A DNA stretch of 64,000 bases from positions 1,922,001 to 1,986,000 of the forward strand of contig OY782765.1 in NCBI GenBank assembly GCA_963678275.1. Direction: 5' to 3'. The notes under the pieces were generated by a model. That model did not search any database and was not told the origin of the DNA. It saw only the letters and a list, made by a program, of their open reading frames with translations. Shown here piece after piece: positions 1 through 8,956 of the stretch (positions are counted from its first letter, which is position 1; the number at the start of each line of letters is the position of its first letter). The DNA is from G963677445 sp963678275. GTDB lineage: Bacteria; Bacteroidota; Ignavibacteria; Ignavibacteriales; Melioribacteraceae. A program made the translations under genes and the position numbers.

Positions 1-1702
1 GCACAATCGAGTTCTTATCAGATTCGTTATCTCCCTCGTAATAATCCCCCATCACCATTTCCACTTTGTAGGTGCTCACAAAATCCTCATCGGCCCAGAG
101 ACTGTGGATGATCTGGTTGCCCAGCTCCGGATTTTCAGCGGGATGAAATAAATTATCCCCGAATGAATCCCCCATTAAAGTGGAAAAATTGGATGATGAT
201 AATACTCCGGGCGTCTGTTGAAGGTCCTGTTTGAACGCTGTAATATAATCCCCGATATCATCTACTTTATGGATAATTACCACCTGGTCCCACTTAAATC
301 CCAGGTTCTTTTTGCTTATGTAATCCATCTGGTTCTTAATAACAAATGTGCCGCATATAAGGAAAATTGAAGCCGCAAACTGGAATATTACAAGAAAATT
401 TCTCAAAGTTCCCGAAGATCCGCTTTTCATCTTCTCCCCTTTCAAAACTTTAACCGGATCGACAGAAGCGAGAAGAAAGGCCGGGTATATACCTGCCGAG
501 AGTCCGACTGCTATAAACAACAGTAGTATCCCGGGAATAAACCAGATACTCTCAAAATAGGGTATAGAGAGACTTTTGCCTGATAGATCATTAAACCAGG
601 GAAGCAGAAGGTGAATAACAGGGAATGCCACCACCGCGGAAAACAGACTAAGAATAACCGCCTCGGAAACGAACTGGAATCTAAGCTGATTTTTTGTAGA
701 ACCGATCGATTTCCTCACTCCTATCTCTTTCGCGCGCGCGCCTGCTTTGGCAGTGGAAAGATTTATAAAATTGATGCAGGCGATCAATAAAACAGCGAGA
801 GCCGCCAGAGCGAAAATATATGTATAGAGTCTGCTTCCCCCTGCTTCCGCTTCATAGCCCATATTCGAGTCGAGGTGAATATCTGTAAGGGGCTGCATAA
901 AATATCGGAAGTATCCCCCCTGGGCTTCTACCTCCTCAACTGAAATACCGAGAAGCCCCTGAATTTGGGGATAAACATATTTATCCCGGAGGTAATTGAG
1001 ACTTTCCTGAAACTTACTGCCATCCACCCCCTCTTTCAGAACAAAGTAAGTATAAAAATTATTACTCCCCGCCCACATATCGCTGCGGCTGTCCCTCAGT
1101 GTGGTCATGGAACTGAGAAAATCATAATGAAGATGAGAGTTTTCAGGGACATCTTTATATACACCGGTTACCAGAAAATCCTGCCTTTTATCGAGATTTA
1201 ATGTTTTTCCGAGAGGACTTTTTTCGCCGAAATATTTTTTCTTTACAGATTCAGAGATAACCACCGTATTAGGTTTTGTGAGGGCTGTCCTTTCATCACC
1301 CTCCAGCAGGGGCAAAGTAAATACACTGAAAACCGTAGAATCGGTATAAAACCATCTTTCTTCGCTGAAAACCTTATCACCATATCTTACAACAGGAAAA
1401 CCAAGCCGGCGGAATCTTGTTGACGACTCCACCTCCGAAAATTCATCCATCAGTCCCTGCGCGACTGGAGCGGAGGAAATTGCCCCGTAGACAGCATGCC
1501 CGTTAACCATAGCGTCAATGCCTATACGGTAAGTCCGGTCGGCTTTCTCATGATATCGGTCATAGCTCATTTCATCATAAACATAAAGCCCGATAAATAT
1601 AAAGCAGATAAATCCGAGCGCCAATCCTGATAAATTCACAAAATAAAAAAACCTGTTTTTCCGGAAGTTCCTGAGTGTCATCTTAATGTAATTAAGGATC
1701 AT
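1..1702 (-). CDS. ABC transporter permease, MacB/FtsX type (partial)
   Basis: The gene reads leftward from an ATG at 1702 with GGAG eight bases upstream and stays open to the window edge, so about 567 residues are visible and the C-terminus is missing. It has a cytoplasmic start and a first membrane helix at about residues 20-42. A MacB-type periplasmic domain follows (DRTYRIGID near 56-64, the ISESVKKKYFGEKSPLGK region, TGVYKDVP). A second helix group starts near residue 282 (LAALAVLLIACINFINLSTAKA, written here only as its position) and carries the FtsX-like GARAREIGVRKSIGS segment. More helices follow, then a second periplasmic stretch. Such permeases work with a separate ATPase in lipoprotein or peptide export, or in mechanotransmission. 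The partner is not in view. Family assignment is firm; substrate is unknown. Confidence 0.88.
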   Translation of the reverse strand, partial: MILNYIKMTLRNFRKNRFFYFVNLSGLALGFICFIFIGLYVYDEMSYDRYHEKADRTYRIGIDAMVNGHAVYGAISSAPVAQGLMDEFSEVESSTRFRRLGFPVVRYGDKVFSEERWFYTDSTVFSVFTLPLLEGDERTALTKPNTVVISESVKKKYFGEKSPLGKTLNLDKRQDFLVTGVYKDVPENSHLHYDFLSSMTTLRDSRSDMWAGSNNFYTYFVLKEGVDGSKFQESLNYLRDKYVYPQIQGLLGISVEEVEAQGGYFRYFMQPLTDIHLDSNMGYEAEAGGSRLYTYIFALAALAVLLIACINFINLSTAKAGARAKEIGVRKSIGSTKNQLRFQFVSEAVILSLFSAVVAFPVIHLLLPWFNDLSGKSLSIPYFESIWFIPGILLLFIAVGLSAGIYPAFLLASVDPVKVLKGEKMKSGSSGTLRNFLVIFQFAASIFLICGTFVIKNQMDYISKKNLGFKWDQVVIIHKVDDIGDYITAFKQDLQQTPGVLSSSNFSTLMGDSFGDNLFHPAENPELGNQIIHSLWADEDFVSTYKVEMVMGDYYEGDNESDKNSIV

Positions 1703-1997
1703 GATATCTCCATTTTTTTATTATGACGAAAGAGGGCCGCAAAAGGTTACCAAAATTTAATTAAGAATTTGGAATGAGGAATTAGGAATAGTGAATCGTG
1801 AATGCCGCGGTTAAAATTATTTTATCGCGACCCCTGCTATTTTAATTGCGTATTATATGAATTTTTAATATTTTATCTCTGATTTTCAGACGGATCGGCT
1901 TTCACTCATCATTAGCGGAATCATATTGATTATATAATTGATATTCACCGGCCCCGATATAAAACCACCAATAAATCAATTAAATGGAGGAAAAACA
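1703..1997. other. Intergenic region between divergent genes
   Basis: About 300 bases separate the divergent permease and decarboxylase-like genes, so both promoters should lie here. It contains a short degenerate version of the GAATTAGGAAT heptamer repeat (about 1764-1800) and is otherwise AT-rich. I see no RNA gene or convincing hairpin. Confidence 0.5.
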
Positions 1998-3191
1998 ATG
2001 GACTACACAACCGCATCAATAGTCGTGGTAAATGAATTAAAAAACCGGCTGGATCAGGATAGTGAGCTGGCAAATCTTTTGGAGGAATCATTAAAAAAAG
2101 CGCGGCTTATCGCTGAAGCTGAGTTAAATCCTGAGCTTTATAAAGCGCTTAGATGGCCTGAGGATATTCCTTCCTACCTGGAATACCTCGAATGGTTTGC
2201 CAACTGGCCCCCGCAGCAAAGCACAGACCCGGTGTGGACAGAACCGGGAACTGATGAACAGCAGGAAGTCTACGACAGACTCTGCCACTTCTACTGGTTA
2301 ATCGATCAGAAGGTCGGCCCGGGAAAAAGAATCGTGGAAAACGATGAATGGTTCAGCCAGTGGCTGATAAAATACGCCGACGCCTGGGGTTCATTTCTCG
2401 ATACAACAGAATCATTCAATGACGATATTCTGAAATCTTTTCTGGAAGATTCACCCAAATACAGAGTGCAGGATTCACTTATTAACGGAAAAGCAAATTC
2501 TCCAAGCGGCTGGCTGACATTTAACCAGTTTTTTGCCCGTGAGCTAAATCCGGGTCTGCGGCCGGTTTCCAGCCCGGCGGATAATTCTGTAATAGTCTCC
2601 CCCGCCGATTGCACATACCGCAATATGTTCCAGATAGGACCTGATTCAACAATTCCTGAAGTTACTGTTAAAAAGACACATAAATATGCAAGCGTTAAAA
2701 CCCTGCTTGACAACAGTCAATATGCCGACGCCTTCGCGAACGGACTCTTCGTTCATTATTTCCTCGGCCCATACAGCTACCACAGGTTTCATACCCCGGT
2801 CGCCGGTTTATTAAAAGAATGCCGGGCGGTAAAAGGGAAAGTCTATCTCGATGTTAACCTGAAAGATGGCCAGTTCGACGCTCCCGATAGTTCCCAGGGC
2901 GGATATGAATTTTACCAGGCGAGGGGCATTGTCATAATCGATACTTCCGCTTCGGCTTATGGTGACGTGGGACTTGTAGGTGTATGCCCCATCGGGATGG
3001 CACAGGTATCATCTGTAAATATGACCGCGCAGGCAGGGAATAACATGCAAAAAGGGGATGAATTTGGTTATTTCCTTTTCGGAGGTTCAGATATTATTCT
3101 GCTTTTTCAGGATGGCATCGATCCCGAAATTTATACAGGCTCAAATTATCATCATTACGGAACATGTGTCGGTACGTGTAACATGAGATAA
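1998..3191 (+). CDS. Phosphatidylserine decarboxylase-family, PsiD-like pyruvoyl enzyme
   Basis: 397 residues from the ATG at 1998, chosen because a strong GGAGG lies eight bases upstream; an in-frame start at 1938 lacks a ribosome site. The N-terminal ~170 residues resemble the extra PSDC-type domain of the PsiD-like branch. The decarboxylase domain follows, with SPADCTY, HYFLGPYSYHRFHTP and GVCPIGMAQVSSV. The C-terminal self-processing site reads FGGSDIILLF, with Gly363-Ser364 as the expected cleavage pair, instead of the classical LGST. These enzymes cleave themselves to make a pyruvoyl group that decarboxylates phosphatidylserine or, in this branch, sometimes small amino acids such as tryptophan. 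No membrane segment is obvious, and no phosphatidylserine synthase is adjacent. The family is confident; the substrate is not. Confidence 0.82.
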   Translation: MDYTTASIVVVNELKNRLDQDSELANLLEESLKKARLIAEAELNPELYKALRWPEDIPSYLEYLEWFANWPPQQSTDPVWTEPGTDEQQEVYDRLCHFYWLIDQKVGPGKRIVENDEWFSQWLIKYADAWGSFLDTTESFNDDILKSFLEDSPKYRVQDSLINGKANSPSGWLTFNQFFARELNPGLRPVSSPADNSVIVSPADCTYRNMFQIGPDSTIPEVTVKKTHKYASVKTLLDNSQYADAFANGLFVHYFLGPYSYHRFHTPVAGLLKECRAVKGKVYLDVNLKDGQFDAPDSSQGGYEFYQARGIVIIDTSASAYGDVGLVGVCPIGMAQVSSVNMTAQAGNNMQKGDEFGYFLFGGSDIILLFQDGIDPEIYTGSNYHHYGTCVGTCNMR

Positions 3192-3378
3192 TTCAGCGGT
3201 TTCAGATTATATTTGATCATTTTATTAAAGGTGTATTTCTGTTGTTTTTAAAACAGGGACGCGCCTTTTTTGTCTAAATATGGAAGATTAGAAATCATCT
3301 GAATATTTGTTATTGTTATTCAAATTTGATATTTTGAAAAAGGGAATGGGAATCATGAATTATCAAATGGAGCAGAAA

Positions 3379-3810
3379 ATGAAATATTTAGCATTATTTT
3401 CCATGTTTTTGTTTCTCGCGGGATGTTATTGTGAGGAAGTGAATGAAAGAGACCTCAGATCGGCATTTGGCCGCTGGCGAGGGGAAGGAACATTCAGTGA
3501 CGCTGAAGTGGCGAAAAACTTCGGCAGGTTAAATTTTGAAATCTATATAAACAGGGATATGACCGCGACCGGTATTGTAGGTGACGCGGCGATAGAATCA
3601 GCCGATTTTGGCAAAGCCGGGGGCAGAATAGATATCCGCGCCGTGCTCGATGGCAAAGTAGATAAAACCAAAGATTGTGATAAATGTGATATTATAATCC
3701 GCCTGGAAAAGAGGAAAAAAAATGTCATAACAGGCACATTCCACCTCCAAAGCAATTTTATATTTGATTACGATTCTTATTCCGGCGATTTTACTCTGAA
3801 TAGAAGATAG
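3379..3810 (+). CDS. Predicted small lipoprotein
   Basis: 143 residues from the ATG at 3379, preceded by GGAG at six bases. This start leaves a compact lipoprotein signal (hydrophobic run then LFLAGC, Cys16). In-frame starts at 3307, 3355 and 3367 are possible but give a longer N-region. The mature part is a probable beta-rich domain: a segment RWRGEGTFSD, then alternating strands, and a KDCDKCDIII pair of cysteines. It resembles the general 'lipocalin-like / TIGR-type secreted' size class, but I do not recognise a family. The likely location is the outer or inner membrane periplasmic face. It stands alone between a decarboxylase-like gene and a repeat-rich gap. Confidence 0.7.
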   Translation: MKYLALFSMFLFLAGCYCEEVNERDLRSAFGRWRGEGTFSDAEVAKNFGRLNFEIYINRDMTATGIVGDAAIESADFGKAGGRIDIRAVLDGKVDKTKDCDKCDIIIRLEKRKKNVITGTFHLQSNFIFDYDSYSGDFTLNRR

Positions 3811-3874
3811 TGTGTATTTATTCCATATGCGGTTAAATTCTACGCAAAATGGCAAATTTTTCAACCTGCAATTA

Positions 3875-3980
3875 AGCACACTAACGCCAACATGTTGAGG
3901 ATAATCCGGGGAACAAAATTTGTCAAAAAGCCCGCCAATAACATGTTGCCGATAGTCAGGCTGCGATTCTAAATACATAA
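3875..3980 (-). repeat. Five-copy 130-bp repeat, copy A (diverged)
   Basis: Reverse-strand copy containing the two AACATGTT palindromes about 55 bases apart and the frame reading DYRQHVIGGLFDKFCS. Its end differs from the others: it runs into the ~45-bp module instead of ATAAGAGCCTAA. Other copies are at 25101, 30857, 43779 and 49438. Confidence 0.8.
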
Positions 3981-4027
3981 GCTGATGGAGTCAGAAAAAG
4001 AAAAGTTATCGGTTAGTCCAAGGATAG

Positions 4028-4166
4028 TCCTCCCCCGTCTTCAAAGAAAAACACTTTGAATCCACCCCCTCCGGCGGGGGATATTTATCGATAATCCCCA
4101 GCAATCAAAATGTCCCCCGCCGGAGGGGGTGGCAATGAAGCGTTCTTCTTCATTGACGGGGGAGGA
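4028..4166. repeat. Nested GC-rich inverted repeat
   Basis: Outer arms TCCTCCCCCGTC (4028-4039) and GACGGGGGAGGA (4155-4166) enclose inner arms of about 20 bases (4061-4081 and 4113-4132) of the form CCACCCCCTCCGGCGGGGGA. The DNA or RNA could fold into one long two-tier hairpin. It is far more GC-rich than its surroundings. Confidence 0.85.
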
Positions 4167-4383
4167 CACACCTCGAGTAACTACGAAACTTATACCTGGC
4201 AATAAAACTTTCTAACTGCTGATAAATTTCTTGCCAATTTGCGTAGAATTTAACTTCTTATTGAATAAATCGCCTCCCGTTTTGCAAGGGAACTTTTCCC
4301 CTTTAAGGCGTTTTCCTCAGCCTTGCCTGGGGAAAATTTAGCTCCTTACAAAGTAATCCCATACACGTCAAATAAAATAGGCT

Positions 4384-4830
4384 CAGAATTCCTGACTTCC
4401 ATCAAACTATTTTGTCCTGGTTTTATACACAAAGACACAATTCAACGAATTTTTTGCGATTTAATCACCTTACCTAAGGCGTCGAATATAATTCAGAGTG
4501 AGTTATATGGTGTACCTGACGGCACACTTGGTGGCTTTCTTCTTTTTTTCTACCAATATTTTGCCCCTAACGGGGCAATCCTATACAGCAATTTTTATTT
4601 TATGTCCCGTTAGGGACATCATATTGGTAAAAACTGAAAGGCCAAATATTCTGTGTATCGTCAGGTACACCATATTTATCCACGGGAGCACAAAAAATAT
4701 ACTTATAACAGTCTGCAAATCAGCAAGTTATCCAGAAATATTTCGGGTTACTACTTAACAATACGGCACTTTGTTTTATGAATAGAATTCAATAAGCCGT
4801 TGTTTTTCTTTCCAGCGGTCAGGAGTTCTG
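4384..4830 (-). mobile_element. 447-bp non-autonomous TIR element X1 with nested small TIR element
   Basis: Outer ends are CAGAATTCCTGACTTCC (4384) and GGTCAGGAGTTCTG (4830), matching the terminal inverted repeats of the element at 21017-21461, which is the same sequence in the opposite orientation. Inside, at about 4506-4674, lies a second pair of inverted repeats starting TATGGTGTACCTGACGGC and enclosing a TCCCGTTAGGGAC hairpin. There is no coding capacity. Both ends and both flanks of the inner element are shared with the second copy, so the composite has moved as one unit. Confidence 0.8.
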
Positions 4831-5063
4831 AAATGCAGGCTTATATATTTTTTCGCCGAATCCTGTTATATCAAATAATACCGAATAATTTTGACGGAAG
4901 GAGATAAATACTCACAAAATAATATTACAAGGAATTTAGTCTTCATTCCTTCTCTGTGGAGAAGAACACAGGATTAAAAAGGCAAAACAAATCTCCGCAA
5001 ATTGATGGGGATTTTTCTATCTTGTTATATGTAATTTTAATTTATTATTCAAAAGGAGCAATA

Positions 5064-5825
5064 ATGAAAAAGAGTATTATCCCTTTCCTGCTTATTCTGT
5101 TCTGCGCGTTTTCAATTACAATCGCGAAGAATCCCGCGGGAGATTCCGATCTGTTAAACAAACTTCTTAAAGTAAGCGGTGTGGAAGAACAGTCTCAGGC
5201 TATGCCTGCCGAACTTCTGGCCGGAATGGAACAAATGTTCACCAAAACCGGGAAAGATGTAACCGGAATGTTTGATAAAGAAAAGATCACAACCGAAGTA
5301 ACAAAAATTATAAAAACCGAATTTACTGAAAACCTGACCGATGATCAGATGGGACAGATCATTGACTGGTTCGAATCTAAAAGCGGCCAGAATGTACGCC
5401 AGGCTGAAGAAAGCATGGATGCCGCCCCGGCAACTCCCGACGATGAAAAAAAAGCGTTGATTAAAAAACTGGTTGAAGAAACTGATTTCAGCAAGTTTAA
5501 TGAAACCATTTCAATGCACCTTTCCGAAAAAATGATGAAAACCGTTATGTACGCTTCCGCCGCGGTGATGGGTAAAAGTAAAGAAGATATTGATAAAATG
5601 GTTGAGGGCGCTGAATTTAAAGAAGGAGTCAAAAAAAGAGTCGCCTCTGAATTTTCTGTAGAAAAATTTTACGCGAAATATGGTTCGCTTGATAATGAGG
5701 AAATAACTGCTTATACCACATTCCTGAACTCGGATGCCGGTAAAAGTTTCTTCAAAGCCGCAACTGAAGGTATGATTAAAAGCATCAACTATATCTTCGA
5801 TACCATCGACAAAAAGACAAAATAA
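5064..5825 (+). CDS. Secreted DUF2059-like protein
   Basis: 253 residues from the ATG at 5064 (AAAAGGAG upstream; an in-frame start at 4956 would bury the signal peptide). The signal peptide MKKSIIPFLLILFCAFSITIA is followed by a mature, mostly helical and charged protein. The pattern 'helix, LTDDQMGQIIDWFESKSGQ, ..., YAKYGSLDNEEITAYTTFLNSDAGKSF' repeats twice. It matches the DUF2059 idea of a periplasmic helical domain with a conserved 'F.s..G' turn after each helix pair. The function of DUF2059 is not established. The gene is monocistronic, with a weak hairpin just after the stop. Confidence 0.75.
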   Translation: MKKSIIPFLLILFCAFSITIAKNPAGDSDLLNKLLKVSGVEEQSQAMPAELLAGMEQMFTKTGKDVTGMFDKEKITTEVTKIIKTEFTENLTDDQMGQIIDWFESKSGQNVRQAEESMDAAPATPDDEKKALIKKLVEETDFSKFNETISMHLSEKMMKTVMYASAAVMGKSKEDIDKMVEGAEFKEGVKKRVASEFSVEKFYAKYGSLDNEEITAYTTFLNSDAGKSFFKAATEGMIKSINYIFDTIDKKTK

Positions 5826-5832
5826 TTTATCA

Positions 5833-5860
5833 AGGGGTGGATTTTCCACCCTGCCTTTTG
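5833..5860 (+). terminator. Possible terminator after the DUF2059-like gene
   Basis: GGGTGGATTTTCCACCC forms a perfect six-to-seven base-pair stem a few bases after the stop codon, but the following TGCCTTTTG is a poor U-tract. Position favours termination; strength is doubtful. Confidence 0.4.
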
Positions 5861-6044
5861 CATCACCACCCCCTGTTTCTCCTCACATTTGATTTTATTT
5901 TTCCGGCAAATATTTGTTTTCATTTTCCTGCTCACTTTTTTTAGTGTAAAGGGTAAAATTGAATAACCATAAATATATTTTTTGACCTGACAATTTTTTT
6001 TAGCAAATTTCAACCTGAAATATCATAAGAATTCGAGGATGATA

Positions 6045-6764
6045 ATGAGTGGAAACGCACCCGACTTCAGCGGTTTTTCAATTCAGGAACTGAAAGATAT
6101 TGTCAATAATAAACAATTACCTGAAGCCCATAGAAAAGCGGCCCTTGATGAACTAAAAAAACAAGGGGAATCTGAAAATACGTCATCAGCCGATAAACCA
6201 ATTAAATCCGCGGATACAGATTTTATAAAGGATAAAACCCTAATTAAAAAGAACCGGAAAATAAGTAACAGGAAATACAGGTCAAAAACGGAAAAGCAGC
6301 TTAAGGGATATGGAGTTTTTATCGCTATTTTCTCTCTGTATTTCCTTACTCAGAACATTGGCCAGATCTTAAATAATATTTCGTTAATTCTATATATGTG
6401 GCCCGTAATTATCTTTTATATAATTAACGTTTCCGGCATCTGTTTTTTATTTAAAAACCTGGTTAAATCCGTAAGATTTTTTCAGGCTGGCCAGATACCG
6501 TTATTGTTTTCTTTTATTATTGGCGGATGGACTTATTCTTTTGAATCGGGTTACAATATTATTCTCGGTTACTCAACAATATCAAATTTTGAATTTGGAT
6601 TAAATTTTTTCGATGCCACTTTTGAATTAACTTATTCACCTATGCTAACCGAAAATTTTGCGTTCACACTTAACCTTTTCGCATTAGCGATCATTTTCTG
6701 GCTGAATGGAATCAAACAAATTCTTGAAAAAATTAAAAAGAATGAATTACCAACTGATATGTGA
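6045..6764 (+). CDS. Membrane protein with N-terminal charged domain
   Basis: 239 residues. I chose the ATG at 6045 because GAGG lies six bases before it; the ATG at 6039 directly abuts GAGG. Residues 1-75 are hydrophilic and begin with FSIQELKDIVNN...AHRKAALDELKKQG, a short helical motif. About four membrane helices follow (roughly 85-105, 112-135, 155-172, 205-225). I do not recognise the family. The gene ends in a GTGA overlap with the next S9 peptidase, so the two are translationally coupled and probably expressed together. Confidence 0.7.
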   Translation: MSGNAPDFSGFSIQELKDIVNNKQLPEAHRKAALDELKKQGESENTSSADKPIKSADTDFIKDKTLIKKNRKISNRKYRSKTEKQLKGYGVFIAIFSLYFLTQNIGQILNNISLILYMWPVIIFYIINVSGICFLFKNLVKSVRFFQAGQIPLLFSFIIGGWTYSFESGYNIILGYSTISNFEFGLNFFDATFELTYSPMLTENFAFTLNLFALAIIFWLNGIKQILEKIKKNELPTDM

Positions 6765-8956
6765 ATAATAAAATGAAAAGACCAATCTTCACAGTTTCTT
6801 ACATAATATTATATGTAATTATTCATATCAGCCTGAACGCGCAGGAAATTAAACCCGATTTTGAGCTCGCGAAAAACAACACTTATAGTCAGCTTATCAG
6901 AAGGTATAATCCCGCGAAAGCTCTCCCCTGCTGGCTTGAGGATGGGAAATCCTTTTTATTTGCCCGACTTTCAGATATTAAACCCGCGATTTACCTGGTT
7001 GATGTCATAAATAATAAAAAAAGAAGATTAAACTGTGAAATTACGGAGATCAATAATTCCAATTTCATTTTTGAATATGAGGAGAACTCCTACACCTTTG
7101 ACCGTATAACCGGAAAAATTTCACAATCCGCCGATAAAAAAATATCAGGCGGGGTTGAAGCAGTATCACCCGACGGGAAGTATAAAGTAGCAGTTAAAAA
7201 TCATAATCTTTTTCTGCGGGGGCCGGAAGAGAATAGCATAACCAAACAAATATCCTTCGATGGTGAAAAATTCTTTAGCTTCAAGGCCAATATTGATTAT
7301 AATTTCACTTATGAGAAATTTCTAAAGGATACTACCCCGCAGCCGCCAAATATTTCGTGGTCGCCCGGTTCAGAATATTTTATAGCGATTCGGACAGACG
7401 GCCGTACGCTGAAAGACCATTGGGTGATAAACTCAATTTCTGATCCCAGGCCTGAAATAACATATTACAAGCAGCGACATCCCGGAGAGCCATTCCCCGT
7501 TGATGAACTTTGGATTTACGATGTTGTTTCCGATACATTTTTCCAGGTGAATTTAAAACGCTGGCCAAACGAAAATTACTGGTTCCAGGGATGGAGTAAA
7601 AAGGGAAATCACTTTTTTGTACAAAGATTCCGGCGGGAACAGGACAAATGTGATCTGCTGGCAATTGATCGTGAGGGAAACTATCGTCTGTTAATTGAGG
7701 AAGATCCGGGAGCCAATATTTATAAAAATGAATTTCTTGAACTCTCTGATGAAAAATATCTCTGGTTTTCAAGGCGGGATGGCCGGGGACATCTTTATCT
7801 TTATGACAACGAGGGAAATTTTACCAGGCAAATTACAAAAGGGGAATTTAATGTCGAAACGGTTTTAAAATATAATGATGAATCAGAAGAGCTGTTTGTA
7901 CTGATTAACGGGAAAGAAAAAGGGGTAAATCCCTATTTCTCATATTTATATTCCGTAAACATTTACGAAAACAGTTTAAAATTGTTAACCCCCGAAAATG
8001 CGAATCATGAGGTCTGTCTCTCGCCTGATGCTGAATATTTTGTGGACATTTATTCAAGAGTTGATCTGCCCCATAAATCAGTTTTAAGAGATAAAAAGGG
8101 TAACCTTATTATGGAGCTGGCAAAAGGTGAAACAGAGGAGCTTACAAAAAACGGCTGGCAAAATCCTGAGCAATTTACCGTGAAAGCTGCCGATAATAAA
8201 ACAGAGCTTTGGGGAGTGATGTGGAAACCATTCAATTTCGATCCTCATAAAAAATACCCTGTGATAACTTTCGTATATCCCGGCCCTCAGCATAATTTTG
8301 TGCCGGTTCAGTTTTTCCAAAGGCTCAATAACGCCCATCTGGCGCAGTATGGATTTATTGTGGTTATGTGCGGCACAAGAGGAAGCTCATATAAAAGATC
8401 GGTTGAGTTCAGTGAATATTTTCGGAAAAACCTGAGAGATTATCCCCTTGAGGATAATAAATATATGCTTGAACAGCTCGCGGAAAAACATTCCTTTATT
8501 GATATAAACCGGGTGGGAATATGGGGAGGCTCAAGCGGTGGATTTATGGCCGCCGCGGCGATATTATCATATCCTGATTTTTATAAAGTCGCCGTTTCCC
8601 GTTCAGGACAGCATGATCCCCGGGTATTCCATTCATGGTGGAGTGATATTTTTAATACTCCCCCCGGGCAGAATAATGCCGATTCCCTCTTTTCAAATAT
8701 ATCACTTGCTGAAAACCTGGAAGGAAGACTTCTGCTCATTCATGGAGAAACTGATATGAATGTTCATCCTTCCAATTCGGCCCGGCTTGCCAATGCCCTT
8801 ATGAAAGCAGGTAAATATTTTGATTATATTGTCGTTCCGGGAAGCGGACATGGCTGGGGCCCGAATGGAGAGTATATTCAGAAAAGAATATGGTTGTATT
8901 TCATCGAACACCTGATGGGGTATAAAATTAATGATATTAATATAATGCGCTATTAA
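6761..8956 (+). CDS. Secreted S9 family serine peptidase (prolyl oligopeptidase / DPP-type)
   Basis: 731 residues from a GTG that overlaps the upstream stop (GTGA); an ATG at 6773 is the alternative. A signal peptide ends near residue 28 (SLNAQ). Residues ~40-460 form the beta-propeller, with repeated 'SPDGKYKV', 'SWSPGSEYF' and 'SPDAEYF' blades. The C-terminal alpha/beta hydrolase has the nucleophile motif GGSSGG (Ser591), the acid in GETDMNVH and the histidine in GSGHGWGP. The middle residue of GxSxGG is Ser rather than the usual Tyr. The role would be periplasmic or extracellular dipeptide or oligopeptide cleavage. Two further S9 paralogues lie at 21797 and 51944. Confidence 0.92.
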   Translation: MNNKMKRPIFTVSYIILYVIIHISLNAQEIKPDFELAKNNTYSQLIRRYNPAKALPCWLEDGKSFLFARLSDIKPAIYLVDVINNKKRRLNCEITEINNSNFIFEYEENSYTFDRITGKISQSADKKISGGVEAVSPDGKYKVAVKNHNLFLRGPEENSITKQISFDGEKFFSFKANIDYNFTYEKFLKDTTPQPPNISWSPGSEYFIAIRTDGRTLKDHWVINSISDPRPEITYYKQRHPGEPFPVDELWIYDVVSDTFFQVNLKRWPNENYWFQGWSKKGNHFFVQRFRREQDKCDLLAIDREGNYRLLIEEDPGANIYKNEFLELSDEKYLWFSRRDGRGHLYLYDNEGNFTRQITKGEFNVETVLKYNDESEELFVLINGKEKGVNPYFSYLYSVNIYENSLKLLTPENANHEVCLSPDAEYFVDIYSRVDLPHKSVLRDKKGNLIMELAKGETEELTKNGWQNPEQFTVKAADNKTELWGVMWKPFNFDPHKKYPVITFVYPGPQHNFVPVQFFQRLNNAHLAQYGFIVVMCGTRGSSYKRSVEFSEYFRKNLRDYPLEDNKYMLEQLAEKHSFIDINRVGIWGGSSGGFMAAAAILSYPDFYKVAVSRSGQHDPRVFHSWWSDIFNTPPGQNNADSLFSNISLAENLEGRLLLIHGETDMNVHPSNSARLANALMKAGKYFDYIVVPGSGHGWGPNGEYIQKRIWLYFIEHLMGYKINDINIMRY

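Larger units (their letters stand above)
3811..4383. other. Gene-free stretch with repeat copies and a nested hairpin
   Basis: No coding sequence is convincing here. In order it holds a reverse copy of the ~45-bp module (about 3829-3860), the most diverged copy of the five-copy 130-bp repeat (3875-3980, reverse), a nested GC-rich inverted repeat (4028-4166) and a forward copy of the ~45-bp module (about 4229-4270). A short CCTTTAAGGCG palindromic stretch follows, and then the TIR element that starts at 4384. Confidence 0.7.

Noticed and set aside
1938..1997. Longer N-terminus for the PsiD-like protein
   Set aside because: The added 20 residues lack a ribosome site and homology, and GGAGG lies just before the ATG at 1998.
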